DNA of 64,000 nucleotides, taken from Verrucomicrobiia bacterium (GTDB lineage Bacteria; Verrucomicrobiota; Verrucomicrobiia; Limisphaerales; UBA8199). Of the stretch, positions 25,284-33,782 are shown piece after piece (position 1 is the first letter of the stretch; each line of letters begins with the position of its first letter). The notes under the pieces are model-generated. The model was given only the letters and a program-made list of their open reading frames with translations, made no database searches and was not told where the DNA came from. The position numbers and the translations under genes were made by a program. The stretch lies in assembly GCA_035946615.1 (NCBI GenBank), contig DASYZB010000114.1, forward strand, positions 1-64,000, in the 5' to 3' direction.

Positions 25284-27170
25284 CTATTTGTCGGGCTTGC
25301 CGCGCGCAATTTCCAGCATGGCCCGGACGTACTCGGCAAGGGAGAATAGCAGCGGCGTATTGCCCAGCAAGGTGCGGGTCCGAGGATCGGCGGCTTCGGA
25401 AAACAAGCCCGCCGGACCGGCGAGTTTCTCGGCCCGTTCCAGGATTCGTTCTGCGCGTTCCAGGTGGCCCGCCTTGGCATAAGTGGTCGCCAGCCAGAAA
25501 GTCGAAGGAAAAAAAGCGCCTTCCAATTCGCCCAACGGAAGCTGCCCCAGGCAGGGAGTCTGCATCGGGTCAAAGCGAAAAACAAAATCATCAATGGTGA
25601 GAGATTCCGAAATGCGCTCCAGCGTTGCGAGCACGCGCGGATGATCGGCGGGCAGGAACTCCAGCACCGGAATGAGCAACGCCGCTGCGTCGAGATCGTC
25701 GCCGTCATAATGCTGGCGAAATGCGCCAAGCCTTTCGCTCCAGCCCTTTTCCATGACCTCGGCATGAATGGTCTCGCGAGTCGTCTGCCACTCGCTCGTG
25801 TCGAAGGAGACATCGACCTTTTGCGCGATGCGAATGGCGCGGTCCAGAGTGACCCAACTCAGGACTTTGCTGTTGAGGTAATGACGCCGTTCAGGCAATT
25901 CCCAAATGCCGTTTTCCGGGTCTTGCCAATGTTTGATTGTGTGTTTGGCGACGCGAATAATGAGCTTCCAGTATTCCTCGCGCCACTGGCCGCCTTCGTT
26001 GAGGTAGGTCCAGACGCAATCCGCCAAATAGCCGTAGGAACCGAGCTGGTGTTGCTTGTAGGCGTGATTGCCGGTACGCACCGGCTGGGACTCGCGGTAG
26101 CCGGCCACGTTTGAAAGGTTTTTCTGACCGGGCCTTTTTGAGCCGCGAATGTCATACAACACCTGCAGCGGCGCGCCAAAACGCGAGAGGCGCTGAACCA
26201 GCCAGTGCAGGTATTGCCGCGTTTCTTGGAGATTGCCCAGGCGCGCAAGAATGGACACTGCCAGCGAAGCGTCGCGCACCCAGCAGAAACGGTAATCGGC
26301 GTTCCAATCGCCGCCGATGCGTTCCGGGACCGAAGTGGTGGGCGCGGCGACGGCCGAACCTTCGGGCGCGTACGTCAGCAGATGCACCATCATCGCGGCG
26401 CGCCGGATTTCCTTTTCTCCGATGCTGCCGGGGCGAAGCGCTCCGACCCAGTCCTGCCAATAACCGCGCGTCTTTTCCATCGCGCCGCGGGCGGATTCAA
26501 CCGTCCAACCATGGCCCGCCGCGCCGCACTCAAGCACCGTCCAGAGTTCCTCGCCTTGCTTCAATTCAAACACCTGCCGCAAACGGGACTGTTCCGCCGT
26601 GAGCGGACGGCTTGTCCACAGGCGCAAAGAAAATTCCGGCAATTGAATGGTGTAACCGGTGCTGTGCGCGGTAATCATCGCGGGGTTTTGCTGAAAACGA
26701 CAGCCCGGCTGAAAGCCCAATTGGCAGCGCACCGTGCCGCGCTCGCAACGCAACGCGCGCACCACCACGCGCACGCCGGTTTGTTCAGGTGGCCGCCGGC
26801 CCTCGGGCCAGAGCATCGCGTCGTGCAGCACCAAGGTTCCTTCGCTTAGTTCCCAGCGCGTTTCGAGAACGGCGCTGTTCTCGAGATAGTGTTGCGCGCC
26901 GGTGGCCATTCGCGCCGGGCCGAGACGCCAGTGGCCCCCTTTCGACCAATCCAACAGCGCCCCGAACACCGGCGCGCTGTCAAAATCCGGCAGGCACAAC
27001 CAATCCAGCGTTCCGTCCGCGGCAACCAACGCGGCCGTCCGCCGGTCACCGATAATCCCGTGTCGTTCGATGGCGGGATACGGAACAACGCGAGCGCGTT
27101 CCGTCAATCCAGGCGGCGCTTCGGCCACGGGTTCCGGAGCCGCAATAACATTGGTCTCGTTCATAGACAT
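25284..27170 (-). CDS. glycoside hydrolase family 15 protein (glucoamylase/trehalase-like)
   Basis: A 628-residue cytoplasmic GH15 enzyme without a signal peptide. The N-terminal beta-sandwich begins YPAIERHGIIGDRRTAALVA and 'DGTLDWLCLPDFDSAPVFGA', typical of the bacterial GH15 group that includes trehalases and glucoamylases. The (alpha/alpha)6 catalytic domain has 'RIGGDWNADYRFCWVRDAS' and 'DPENGIWELPERRHYLNSKV', which contains the general-acid Glu region, and 'GELEGAFFPSTFWLATTY' near the catalytic base. It would release glucose from trehalose or short alpha-glucans. A TreS-maltokinase fusion lies 6.5 kb away, so both may serve the same trehalose/glycogen pool. Substrate is not decided by sequence. 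Confidence 0.92.
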   Translation of the reverse strand: MSMNETNVIAAPEPVAEAPPGLTERARVVPYPAIERHGIIGDRRTAALVAADGTLDWLCLPDFDSAPVFGALLDWSKGGHWRLGPARMATGAQHYLENSAVLETRWELSEGTLVLHDAMLWPEGRRPPEQTGVRVVVRALRCERGTVRCQLGFQPGCRFQQNPAMITAHSTGYTIQLPEFSLRLWTSRPLTAEQSRLRQVFELKQGEELWTVLECGAAGHGWTVESARGAMEKTRGYWQDWVGALRPGSIGEKEIRRAAMMVHLLTYAPEGSAVAAPTTSVPERIGGDWNADYRFCWVRDASLAVSILARLGNLQETRQYLHWLVQRLSRFGAPLQVLYDIRGSKRPGQKNLSNVAGYRESQPVRTGNHAYKQHQLGSYGYLADCVWTYLNEGGQWREEYWKLIIRVAKHTIKHWQDPENGIWELPERRHYLNSKVLSWVTLDRAIRIAQKVDVSFDTSEWQTTRETIHAEVMEKGWSERLGAFRQHYDGDDLDAAALLIPVLEFLPADHPRVLATLERISESLTIDDFVFRFDPMQTPCLGQLPLGELEGAFFPSTFWLATTYAKAGHLERAERILERAEKLAGPAGLFSEAADPRTRTLLGNTPLLFSLAEYVRAMLEIARGKPDK

Positions 27171-27343
27171 CCCGCTTTTGCTTTCATCATTTTGAATCAG
27201 TCCCGGACAGGTCGCCGGAGAATTTAAAGTCCTACAGCGTACGCCCTATTTGCGGAGTTGAAAAAGGAGGTATATTCCTCATGTGAAGAGGGGTACAGCC
27301 AGGTCCTCCTCCCCTTTCTTGGGTTACCTCTTGCCGACCAGTC

Positions 27344-27553
27344 CTAGTCGCGTTTTGTGAAGTACCAGACCAAGCCCAGGATGCCAATGAGCGCCAGGAT
27401 GAAAACACCAGGACGGCGACGAGCCAATCCCATTGTCGCGGAGGGCAGATGCTTGATCGCGTCCCTCGGTGATTGCTCAAATTGCTCAATATCCGAATGC
27501 AGATTCTTTTGATTCCAGGTTTCCGCTGGTGCTGAAGCGATGCTTTCTTTCAT
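27344..27553 (-). CDS. small single-pass membrane protein, hypothetical
   Basis: A 69-residue frame with a charged N-terminal half (SDIEQFEQSPRDAIKHLP) and one C-terminal helix, PGVFILALIGILGLVWYF, ending TKRD. This layout, with an amphipathic head and tail anchor, is like YqjD/ElaB-type (DUF883) proteins, although sequence similarity is not evident. There is no clear ribosome-binding site. It lies 170 bp upstream of the GH15 gene on the same strand. Moderate confidence that it is real. Confidence 0.5.
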   Translation of the reverse strand: MKESIASAPAETWNQKNLHSDIEQFEQSPRDAIKHLPSATMGLARRRPGVFILALIGILGLVWYFTKRD

Positions 27554-27632
27554 CGGAACACGATAGAATATGCCTGGCGAAATCCCAAGTGGGTGAAAAG
27601 CCTACTGCCTCGCTGCTCAATTGCAAACCCGT

Positions 27633-30600
27633 TCATTTAGCGAGTATTTCAGCCGGTTGCAGCAGGTCTGACTGACGGGAGCCGGGCAGGTGCAAATCCC
27701 GGCCAATAGCTCCCGGGGCTTCACCCACGTGCTGTTTGGCAATCAGAACATAGATCGAGGGAATAACCAACAGTGTGAACAGAGTGCCCAGAGCCATGCC
27801 GGCGACCAGCGTAATGCCGATGGAATTTCGCGCGGCAGCCCCCGCCCCGGTCACCAGTGTCAGAGGCAAATGTCCGCAGACAGTGGCAGCGCTGGTCATC
27901 AGGACAGGGCGCAGGCGAATCAGGGCCGCTTCGCGGACGGCGTGGAGTTTGGCAAGCCCCCGGCGCTGGAGTTCATTGGCGAATTGCACAATCAAGATGC
28001 CGTTTTTCGAGACCAACCCAATCAAAGTCACCAGGCCGACTTCAGAATAGATGTTCATGGTGGTGGTCCAGCCGTTGGTGAAGAATGGGACACCCTGGCC
28101 CGGCATTTTGAGGAAGCTGAAGATCAGCGCGCCGAACATGGCCAGCGGCACCGAACCGACCAGGATAATCAGTGGGTCACGGAAGCTGTTGAATTGCGCC
28201 GCAAGCACGAGAAAAATCAATGTCAACGCCAAGAGAAAAGACGGCAGAAACTTGTTTCCTTCCACTCGCAACTGGCGTGATTCGCCCGTGTAATCAAGCT
28301 TGTAGCCTTTGGGCAGGATTTTACCTGCCTCGCCCTCCAGGAAACGCAGGGCCTGGTCGATCGGGCAGATGGCCACCCCGCTGATCTTCACGGCGTTGAA
28401 TTGTTGGAACCGGGAGAGGGAACGCGGGCCGGTTGTTTTCTTGAGAGTGGCGAAAGTGCTGAATGGGACCAACTGGCCGTTAGGCCCTTTGACATACGTG
28501 TCTTCAAGCTGGCTAGCGTTGAGCCGCTCGATGCGTTTGAGTTTCGGAATGACTTTATAGCTGCGCCCATCCAGGTTAAAGCGATTCACGAAATTGCCGC
28601 TGGTGAGTGTGCCGAGGTCCGCGCCCACATCGGCCATATTCAGGCCCAGCGAAGCAACTTTGTCCCGATCTATCACCAGTTCCACCTCGGGTTGGTCCAT
28701 TTTCGTGTCGATAATCGGCGGAAAGGCGAACATACCGCTGGCAGCAGCTTTCTGTTGGAGTTGCTGGGCAAATTTGAGAATCTCATCAGGCTCAGCCGTC
28801 GCCCCGATCACGATTTCGACCGGGAAATTGCCCCCGCCGGGCAGCGCCGGCGGAGTCGCCAGCATGGTGCGGACCCCCGGGATTTGGCTCACCTTTTTTT
28901 GAACCTCGGGCAGAAGCTGGAACACAGTCCGCTTCCGCTCGCCCCAGGGCTTGAGCACCACGCCGGCAAAGCCGCTATTGGGGGAGGTTACCTGGAAGGT
29001 TTGGCTTCCCTCCGGCACACTCAGCAGCTCACGATTCACGGCGTCGGTGTAGAACGTTGTCTGATCAATTGTCGCGTCGGCCGGCGCCTCGATAATGCCC
29101 ATGATAAAGCCCTGGTCTTCGGGTGGGGCAAGTTCTTTGGTTTGCCACACCATCATAAACATGGGGAGCATCAGCAGGCTCAGGACCAGCCAGACGGTAT
29201 AGACTGCCGGGCGCGCCGAAAGGGTGGCATCGAGTACCCTGCCGTAAATGCGCCGGAGTTGATCAAACCCATGGTTGACGCGCCCTGCCAAACCGCGTTC
29301 CTCACGCCGGGCATTCAGCAACCTCGAAGACATTACCGGCGAAAGCGTCAGGGCGACGATGCCCGAAATGAACACCGCGCCTGCCAGAGTGAATGCAAAC
29401 TCACGAAAGAGCGAACCGGTGAGGCCGCCTTGAAGCCCGATGGGGACATAAACCGCCGCCAGCGTGATGGTCATGGCGATGACCGGGCTGACCAGCTCGC
29501 GGGCGCCCAGCAGCGCCGCATTGAGCGGGGTTTGCCCCTCGCGCACGTGCCGCTCGACATTCTCGACAATGACGATCGCGTCATCGACCACCAGGCCCAC
29601 CGAAAGGACGATCGCCAAGAGAGTCAGCAAATTTAGCGTAAATCCGAATATCTGCATCAGGAAAACCCCGCCAATGAGCGAGATGGGAATGGCAACCAGC
29701 GGCACCAGGACCGACCGCAGCGAACCCAGGAATAGGAAGATGACGATGGCAACGATCAGGAGCGTTTCGGTCAGTGTCCTGAGCACCTCGCGGATGGCAT
29801 CATCGATGTACTTGGTGGCGTCGTAAGCGATGCCGCCTCGCAATCCGCTGGGCAGCTCGCTTTGGATGAGCGCCATTTCGGCCCGCACGCGTTTCATCAC
29901 ATCCAGGGAATTGGCATTAGGGAGCGCCCAGACGCCCATAAAGACCGCGCGCTGGCCGCCAAAACGCACTTCGGAATCATAATCCTCCGCCCCCAACACC
30001 ACGTCGGCTACGTCACCCAAACGAACCAGGGTATCGCCCGATTGCCGAACCACCAGCTTGCGAAATTCATCGATCGAGCGCAGGTCAGTATTGGCTGTGA
30101 GGTTGACTTGCACCAGGGCCCCTTTGGTCTGGCCGGCGGCTGAGAGAAAGTTGTTGGCCGCCAGCGCATCCCGGATTTGGGCCGGGTTGAGGTTCAACGC
30201 CGCCATGCGGTCCGGTTTGAGCCAGATACGCATGGCGAATGTGCGCCCGCCAAGGATGTCGGCGCGCTGCACGCCTTCGAGCGCCGAGAGGCGAGGCTGG
30301 ACGATGCGCACCAGGTAATCGGTAATTTGGTTCGCTTCGAGGATGTCCGACGAGAAGCTCAGGTAAGCGGCGGCAAATTGGGAATCGACTGAGGTGATAT
30401 TGATGACCGGCACCTGGGCGTCGGGAGGGAGGTCACCGCGGATTTGGTCCACCTTCGAGCCGATTTCGGCCAGCGCCTTGGTCGGGTCGTAGTTGAGCTT
30501 GAGCCGCACAGTAATGGTCGAAAGCCCCAGCGCACTGCTGGATTCAATGTAATCGATGCCATCGGCAGCGGCGATGGCCCGTTCCAGAGGGGTGGTGATG

Positions 30601-30788
30601 AATCCGCGCACCAACGCGGCGCTGGCGCCCACATAAACCGTGGTGACCGTCACCGCCGCATTATCGCTGCGTGGGTATTGCCGAACCGTCAGTGTGTGGA
30701 TGGCCTGGACCCCGGCGATAAGGATGAGGAGGTTGACGACAATGGCCAAGACGGGCCGCCGGATGAAGATGTCAGTAAACGACTTCAT
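27633..30788 (-). CDS. RND efflux pump inner-membrane permease (HAE-1 family)
   Basis: A 1051-residue AcrB/MexB-type transporter. It begins 'FTDIFIRRPVLAIVVNLLIL' and has two repeats of six helices with large periplasmic loops. The proton-relay Asp pair is in VGLVVDDAIVIVENVERH (helix 4, about residue 405), and 'FALTLAGAVFISGIVALTLS' and 'VLAAQFNSFRDPLIILVGSV' are conserved helices. It would export drugs or other amphiphiles together with the adaptor encoded 166 bp upstream. No TolC-type outer membrane channel gene is nearby. The tail after 'IPSIYVLIAKQHVG' is a short variable extension. Confidence 0.95.
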   Translation of the reverse strand: MKSFTDIFIRRPVLAIVVNLLILIAGVQAIHTLTVRQYPRSDNAAVTVTTVYVGASAALVRGFITTPLERAIAAADGIDYIESSSALGLSTITVRLKLNYDPTKALAEIGSKVDQIRGDLPPDAQVPVINITSVDSQFAAAYLSFSSDILEANQITDYLVRIVQPRLSALEGVQRADILGGRTFAMRIWLKPDRMAALNLNPAQIRDALAANNFLSAAGQTKGALVQVNLTANTDLRSIDEFRKLVVRQSGDTLVRLGDVADVVLGAEDYDSEVRFGGQRAVFMGVWALPNANSLDVMKRVRAEMALIQSELPSGLRGGIAYDATKYIDDAIREVLRTLTETLLIVAIVIFLFLGSLRSVLVPLVAIPISLIGGVFLMQIFGFTLNLLTLLAIVLSVGLVVDDAIVIVENVERHVREGQTPLNAALLGARELVSPVIAMTITLAAVYVPIGLQGGLTGSLFREFAFTLAGAVFISGIVALTLSPVMSSRLLNARREERGLAGRVNHGFDQLRRIYGRVLDATLSARPAVYTVWLVLSLLMLPMFMMVWQTKELAPPEDQGFIMGIIEAPADATIDQTTFYTDAVNRELLSVPEGSQTFQVTSPNSGFAGVVLKPWGERKRTVFQLLPEVQKKVSQIPGVRTMLATPPALPGGGNFPVEIVIGATAEPDEILKFAQQLQQKAAASGMFAFPPIIDTKMDQPEVELVIDRDKVASLGLNMADVGADLGTLTSGNFVNRFNLDGRSYKVIPKLKRIERLNASQLEDTYVKGPNGQLVPFSTFATLKKTTGPRSLSRFQQFNAVKISGVAICPIDQALRFLEGEAGKILPKGYKLDYTGESRQLRVEGNKFLPSFLLALTLIFLVLAAQFNSFRDPLIILVGSVPLAMFGALIFSFLKMPGQGVPFFTNGWTTTMNIYSEVGLVTLIGLVSKNGILIVQFANELQRRGLAKLHAVREAALIRLRPVLMTSAATVCGHLPLTLVTGAGAAARNSIGITLVAGMALGTLFTLLVIPSIYVLIAKQHVGEAPGAIGRDLHLPGSRQSDLLQPAEILAK

Positions 30789-30954
30789 GCCGCTAATTCC
30801 AGTGAGCTTTCAAAAGGAGACCAAGGCGCGCAGGATTTCGGGGCCGCTGGCGAGGCGCATACCCGCAGCGGCCTGTAACGAGCGAGCAGCGAAGCCAACG
30901 GCCCAAAGGACAAGCGAATTAGTCTCATCTTGAAAGCGATTGGGAATAACAAGC

Positions 30955-32085
30955 TCAGCTATCGGGCGGGTTCGGCGTTTCGGAAAGCTTCGGCGCCACC
31001 TGATTATTCTCAATGACGCTCATCCCATTGCGCAGCTTGAAGGCGCCGGCCTTCACAACCCGTTCGCCCGGCTTGAGACCCGCCTGCACACTCACAAAAT
31101 CCCCCCGCGCCGCCCCGGGCCGGATAAATTGCTGGCGGACAATCAGGGCGCTCGTCCCGCTGGTCTTATCCGGGGCGGATTCGATAATAAAAACCGAGTC
31201 ACCGTAGGTGGCGCTGAGCACCGCGGTGGCAGGGATGACCAGGACATCCTGCTCTTCAGGCAGCAGGACTTCAACCCGAGAGAACATCCCGGGCCGGAGA
31301 AGTTTTTCGGCGTTTTGGAACGTGGCTTGCAGGGATATGCTCCGAGTCGATTGATCAAGGTCCGGGTTGATGGCGCTAATGGCTCCGTCGAACTTGCGGC
31401 CTGGGTACGCATCGGTTGTTATCCTAACCTTCATTCCTTCTTTTAGACGCCCCAGTTCCTGCTGCGGCAGCGAGAAATCCACATAAATCGGCGTGAGCGA
31501 TTGCAGCGAAACGATGGGTTTACCCGTGTCAAGGTACTGACCCAGGTTGACCATGCGGATGCCCAAACGTCCGGCAAATGGGGCGCGGATGGTTTTTTTC
31601 TCGATCGCGGCCCGGATCGCGTCGGCATTAGCCTGGTTTTGCTTCAAAGTCGCCTCCGCTCCGTCCAATTCGGATTGTGAAATCATGTTTTGCTCGCGCA
31701 AGGTCCGCTCGCGAGCCAGATTGATGCGGGCCAATTCGGCCTGGGCATCGAGTGCGCGAAGCTGGGCGTCCTCGGCTGAAGTATCCAGGCGCAGCAGCAA
31801 ATCGCCTTTGGCCACCAGCGCGCCGGACTCGAAATCAATTTCAGTGATTGTTCCGGGCAGTTCCGGCGTGATAATTACTCCCTGGAAGGCCGTCAAGGTG
31901 CCGATGGCCGACAGTGTATTTTGCCATTTCTCCTGGCGGACGGTTGTCGAGGAGACCGCCTCAGGTGGCTGGACAAAGGATTTCCCAGCAGCCATGAGGG
32001 TCTGAATTTGGAGCATTTTCAACCCAGCCAGTCCTCCGGCGATGAGCAACACGAGGCAAATCGCTATAGTTATTTTGCGCGCCAT
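30955..32085 (-). CDS. RND efflux periplasmic adaptor (membrane fusion protein)
   Basis: A 376-residue HlyD/AcrA-type adaptor. It has an N-terminal membrane anchor (ITIAICLVLLIAGGLAGL) and no lipobox. The lipoyl half-domains flank a coiled coil: 'GTITEIDFESGALVAKGDLL' before, 'RAPFAGRLGIRMVNLGQYLD' after. The beta-barrel (MKVRITTDAYPGRKFDGAIS) and membrane-proximal domain (RQQFIRPGAARGDFVSVQAG) follow. It bridges the permease to an outer membrane channel. The order adaptor-permease on the minus strand implies one operon; a GC-rich hairpin at 30842-30873 lies in the 166-bp gap. Confidence 0.95.
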   Translation of the reverse strand: MARKITIAICLVLLIAGGLAGLKMLQIQTLMAAGKSFVQPPEAVSSTTVRQEKWQNTLSAIGTLTAFQGVIITPELPGTITEIDFESGALVAKGDLLLRLDTSAEDAQLRALDAQAELARINLARERTLREQNMISQSELDGAEATLKQNQANADAIRAAIEKKTIRAPFAGRLGIRMVNLGQYLDTGKPIVSLQSLTPIYVDFSLPQQELGRLKEGMKVRITTDAYPGRKFDGAISAINPDLDQSTRSISLQATFQNAEKLLRPGMFSRVEVLLPEEQDVLVIPATAVLSATYGDSVFIIESAPDKTSGTSALIVRQQFIRPGAARGDFVSVQAGLKPGERVVKAGAFKLRNGMSVIENNQVAPKLSETPNPPDS

Positions 32086-32142
32086 GACATTCCAGCACTA
32101 TTTTTTCAATTTCTGAGTCTTTCGGCCAAACAAATAACGGTT

Positions 32143-32159
32143 CAGAGGCGTAACCTCTG
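32143..32159. terminator. small hairpin between the sigma-factor operon and the RND operon
   Basis: CAGAGG (32143-32148), loop CGTAA, CCTCTG (32154-32159). It lies in the 272-bp gap downstream of the sigma-factor/small membrane protein pair and upstream of the adaptor gene, both on the minus strand. On that strand the hairpin is followed by a loosely T-rich 'ACCGTTATTTG'. A transcription stop between the two operons is possible but weakly supported. Confidence 0.25.
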
Positions 32160-32357
32160 CCTTCTTTGCATCTCGGCTAATTAATCCTGAGAATCGTAAT
32201 TAAAGGCTTGGGTCGCGTCAAATCCATCGAGAGTAACTCTTGCGTTTTAATTTCTCTTTTCCGTTCTTATGACGAATGAGCTGAGTCATTCGGGACATTT
32301 TTTCCGCGGATTCTTATCGCTCCAAGCCAGCTCTCCGGGTAAGACCTCGTGCTTTGC

Positions 32358-32744
32358 TCAAGTTTGCGCTGGAGCGTCAGGCCCTTGTTCCTCCTCGTGA
32401 CCGGAGTCGCACCAGGGTGACTTTGGCCAGTCACCGAAACGTTGGCGCATTTCCTGTCGCATTTTTTCGCGTTGTTCTGGTGTCAGTGATTCCCACCGTT
32501 TCATCATCATGCGACGGCGCCAGGGTGGGCCAAAGGGCCCTCCACCTCGGCCTGGAAAACCTCCAAAGAGAATCCTCGCTAAAACGAGGATGCCCGCAGC
32601 CTGCCAATAAGTGACCGTTTTCACGCCGGCCACTTCGGTGAGGACTCCATTCCACAAGCCGTAAACAGCGAGTGCTACCAATGCCACAATCCCGAGCACG
32701 AACAGTGGGATGAGAAAACGAAATTTGCAGAATGGTTTTGTCAT
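32358..32744 (-). CDS. small membrane protein with LTPEQRE motif, downstream of an ECF sigma factor
   Basis: A 128-residue protein with two N-terminal membrane segments (FLIPLFVLGIVALVALAVYG and TYWQAAGILVLARILFGGF). A Gly/Pro-rich basic linker ('RGGGPFGPPWRRRMMMKRWE') leads to 'SLTPEQREKMRQEMRQRFGD'. The last block resembles the LTxxQ-like helices of metal-sensing or Spy-type proteins, here on the cytoplasmic or periplasmic side of a membrane anchor. It starts 18 bp after the sigma-factor gene and is probably its partner. It is too unlike known anti-sigma factors to name as one. Confidence 0.75.
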   Translation of the reverse strand: MTKPFCKFRFLIPLFVLGIVALVALAVYGLWNGVLTEVAGVKTVTYWQAAGILVLARILFGGFPGRGGGPFGPPWRRRMMMKRWESLTPEQREKMRQEMRQRFGDWPKSPWCDSGHEEEQGPDAPAQT

Positions 32745-32762
32745 AGTAAATGCGTGTGAAGG

Positions 32763-33347
32763 TTAAGAAAGAAATTCATCATGGAGACGTTGAAATCGTT
32801 GTCGCAAGTGCAGCACCGCATACCGCTTGCGCGACAGCAGCGTATTGAGGTTCTCGCCGGTGAGTGCGGCGATTTGCTGGAATGACAGGCCATCGAGCTC
32901 ATGCCACACAAACACCTGGCGTTGTTCCTGAGGCAGTTCCGCCAGAGCGGCCTGTAGTTGTTCCCAGAACAGATTGCGCAGATTCTCGCTTTCGGGCGTT
33001 GATGCTTCGCGCAGGAGAAATTCAGGCACCTCGAACGCGTCGTCTTCCAATTCGGATTCGGCAGCCATGGCCTCCAAAGACGCCATCTTGGGCTTGCGAT
33101 ACTGGTCGATAATTCGATTCCGCGCGGTGGTATAAAGCCAGGAGAGGACGTGTTCGATGGGCCCATCCTCGAGAGCGGTAATCAGTTGTCGCCACACGTC
33201 CTGCAAAATGTCCTCGGCATCGGCCTGGCTCCCAACCCGGGCGCGGATGAAGCCCATCACCCGCTCGCCGGCGCGGGTGACAATCTGGCCGATGTCGTTG
33301 CTCCGCTCGTCGCTCATGAATTCAGCAGGCTGTGCCATGGCTTCCAT
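32763..33347 (-). CDS. RNA polymerase ECF-type sigma factor
   Basis: A 194-residue sigma-70 family ECF factor. Region 2 contains 'VMGFIRARVGSQADAEDILQ' and 'DVWRQLI', then 'LSWLYTTARNRIIDQYRK' (regions 2.3-2.4). Region 4 contains LPQEQRQVFVWHELDGLSFQ and 'QIAALTGENLNTLLSRKRYA', a helix-turn-helix. I place the start at ATG 33347 (MEAMAQPAEFMSDERSND); ATG 33317 (MSDERSND) is also good. The longer frame to 33461 reads through a decayed antitoxin on the other strand. With the small membrane protein behind it and the RND operon further down, it may control an envelope response. Confidence 0.92.
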   Translation of the reverse strand: MEAMAQPAEFMSDERSNDIGQIVTRAGERVMGFIRARVGSQADAEDILQDVWRQLITALEDGPIEHVLSWLYTTARNRIIDQYRKPKMASLEAMAAESELEDDAFEVPEFLLREASTPESENLRNLFWEQLQAALAELPQEQRQVFVWHELDGLSFQQIAALTGENLNTLLSRKRYAVLHLRQRFQRLHDEFLS

Positions 33348-33384
33348 TCCAATAGTGGAGACGGACCAGAGGCTAAAATATTGT

Positions 33385-33642
33385 AAAGCTCTTGAACCTG
33401 CACTTAGCAATGCCTGCGAGGCCAAAACCAAATTCTCGGAACTCTTGGAGCGGGTTGGCAAGGGCTGAAGAGATTACCATTACCAAACACGAAAAGCCGG
33501 TCGCGCGCCTGGTGCCTTTTGAAAAACCCAGCCGGGTTGAACTCGCAAAGCTCTTTAACGACCTGGACGCGTTTGGCTCCAAACATCCGCTGTTGAAAAA
33601 CTCTCTTATCGCGACCTGATTGAGGGCGGACGCAAGCGATGA
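33385..33642 (+). pseudogene. VapB/Phd-type antitoxin relic with two compensating frameshifts
   Basis: Three reading-frame segments join into one Phd/YefM-like antitoxin. Frame 1 (33385-33465) reads KALEPALSNACEAKTKFSEL followed by LERVGKG. After an extra T at 33466, frame 2 (33467-33600) reads EEITITKHEKPVARLVPFEK and so on to HPLLKN. After an apparent missing A in the AAAAA run at 33596-33600, frame 1 resumes with LSYRDLIEGGRKR and TGA 33640-33642. That stop overlaps the ATG of the VapC relic in the usual ATGA of toxin-antitoxin pairs. 'FSELLERVGKGEEITITKH' is the classic core of these antitoxins. As it stands no complete antitoxin can be made. Confidence 0.8.
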
Positions 33643-33782
33643 GCCGTCTGGTGATAGATGCCTCGATGACGCTTAGCTGTCTTTTGCCCGATGAAGGCGG
33701 CCCACTCGCGCTGGCCGTTCGGGACGAGCTACTCACCGGGACTCATCCAACAGGCGCAGGATGCCTTGAAGTGGAACCTTGA
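33639..33782 (+). pseudogene. truncated VapC (PIN-domain) toxin relic
   Basis: From ATG 33639 the frame gives MSRLVIDASMTLSCLLPDEG then [12 protein letters not shown]. This is the first strand and helix of a PIN-domain ribonuclease with its first catalytic Asp (IDAS). Homology stops near 33735, where the convergent treS gene begins; the remaining residues to TGA 33782 are treS antisense. A normal VapC has about 130 residues and three further acidic residues, all missing. So the toxin lost its last three quarters, probably by a deletion that joined it to treS. Confidence 0.8.

Noticed and set aside
30842-30905. The GC-rich hairpin in the RND operon gap as a second copy of the 55.6-kb structured element
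   Set aside because: Both share loose words (CCAACG, GGCCC) and a GGCC-rich stem, but the alignment is too poor to claim relationship.
32763-33461. A sigma factor starting at 33461
   Set aside because: The extra 38 residues are read from the antisense strand of the antitoxin relic; ATG 33347 or 33317 fit the family.
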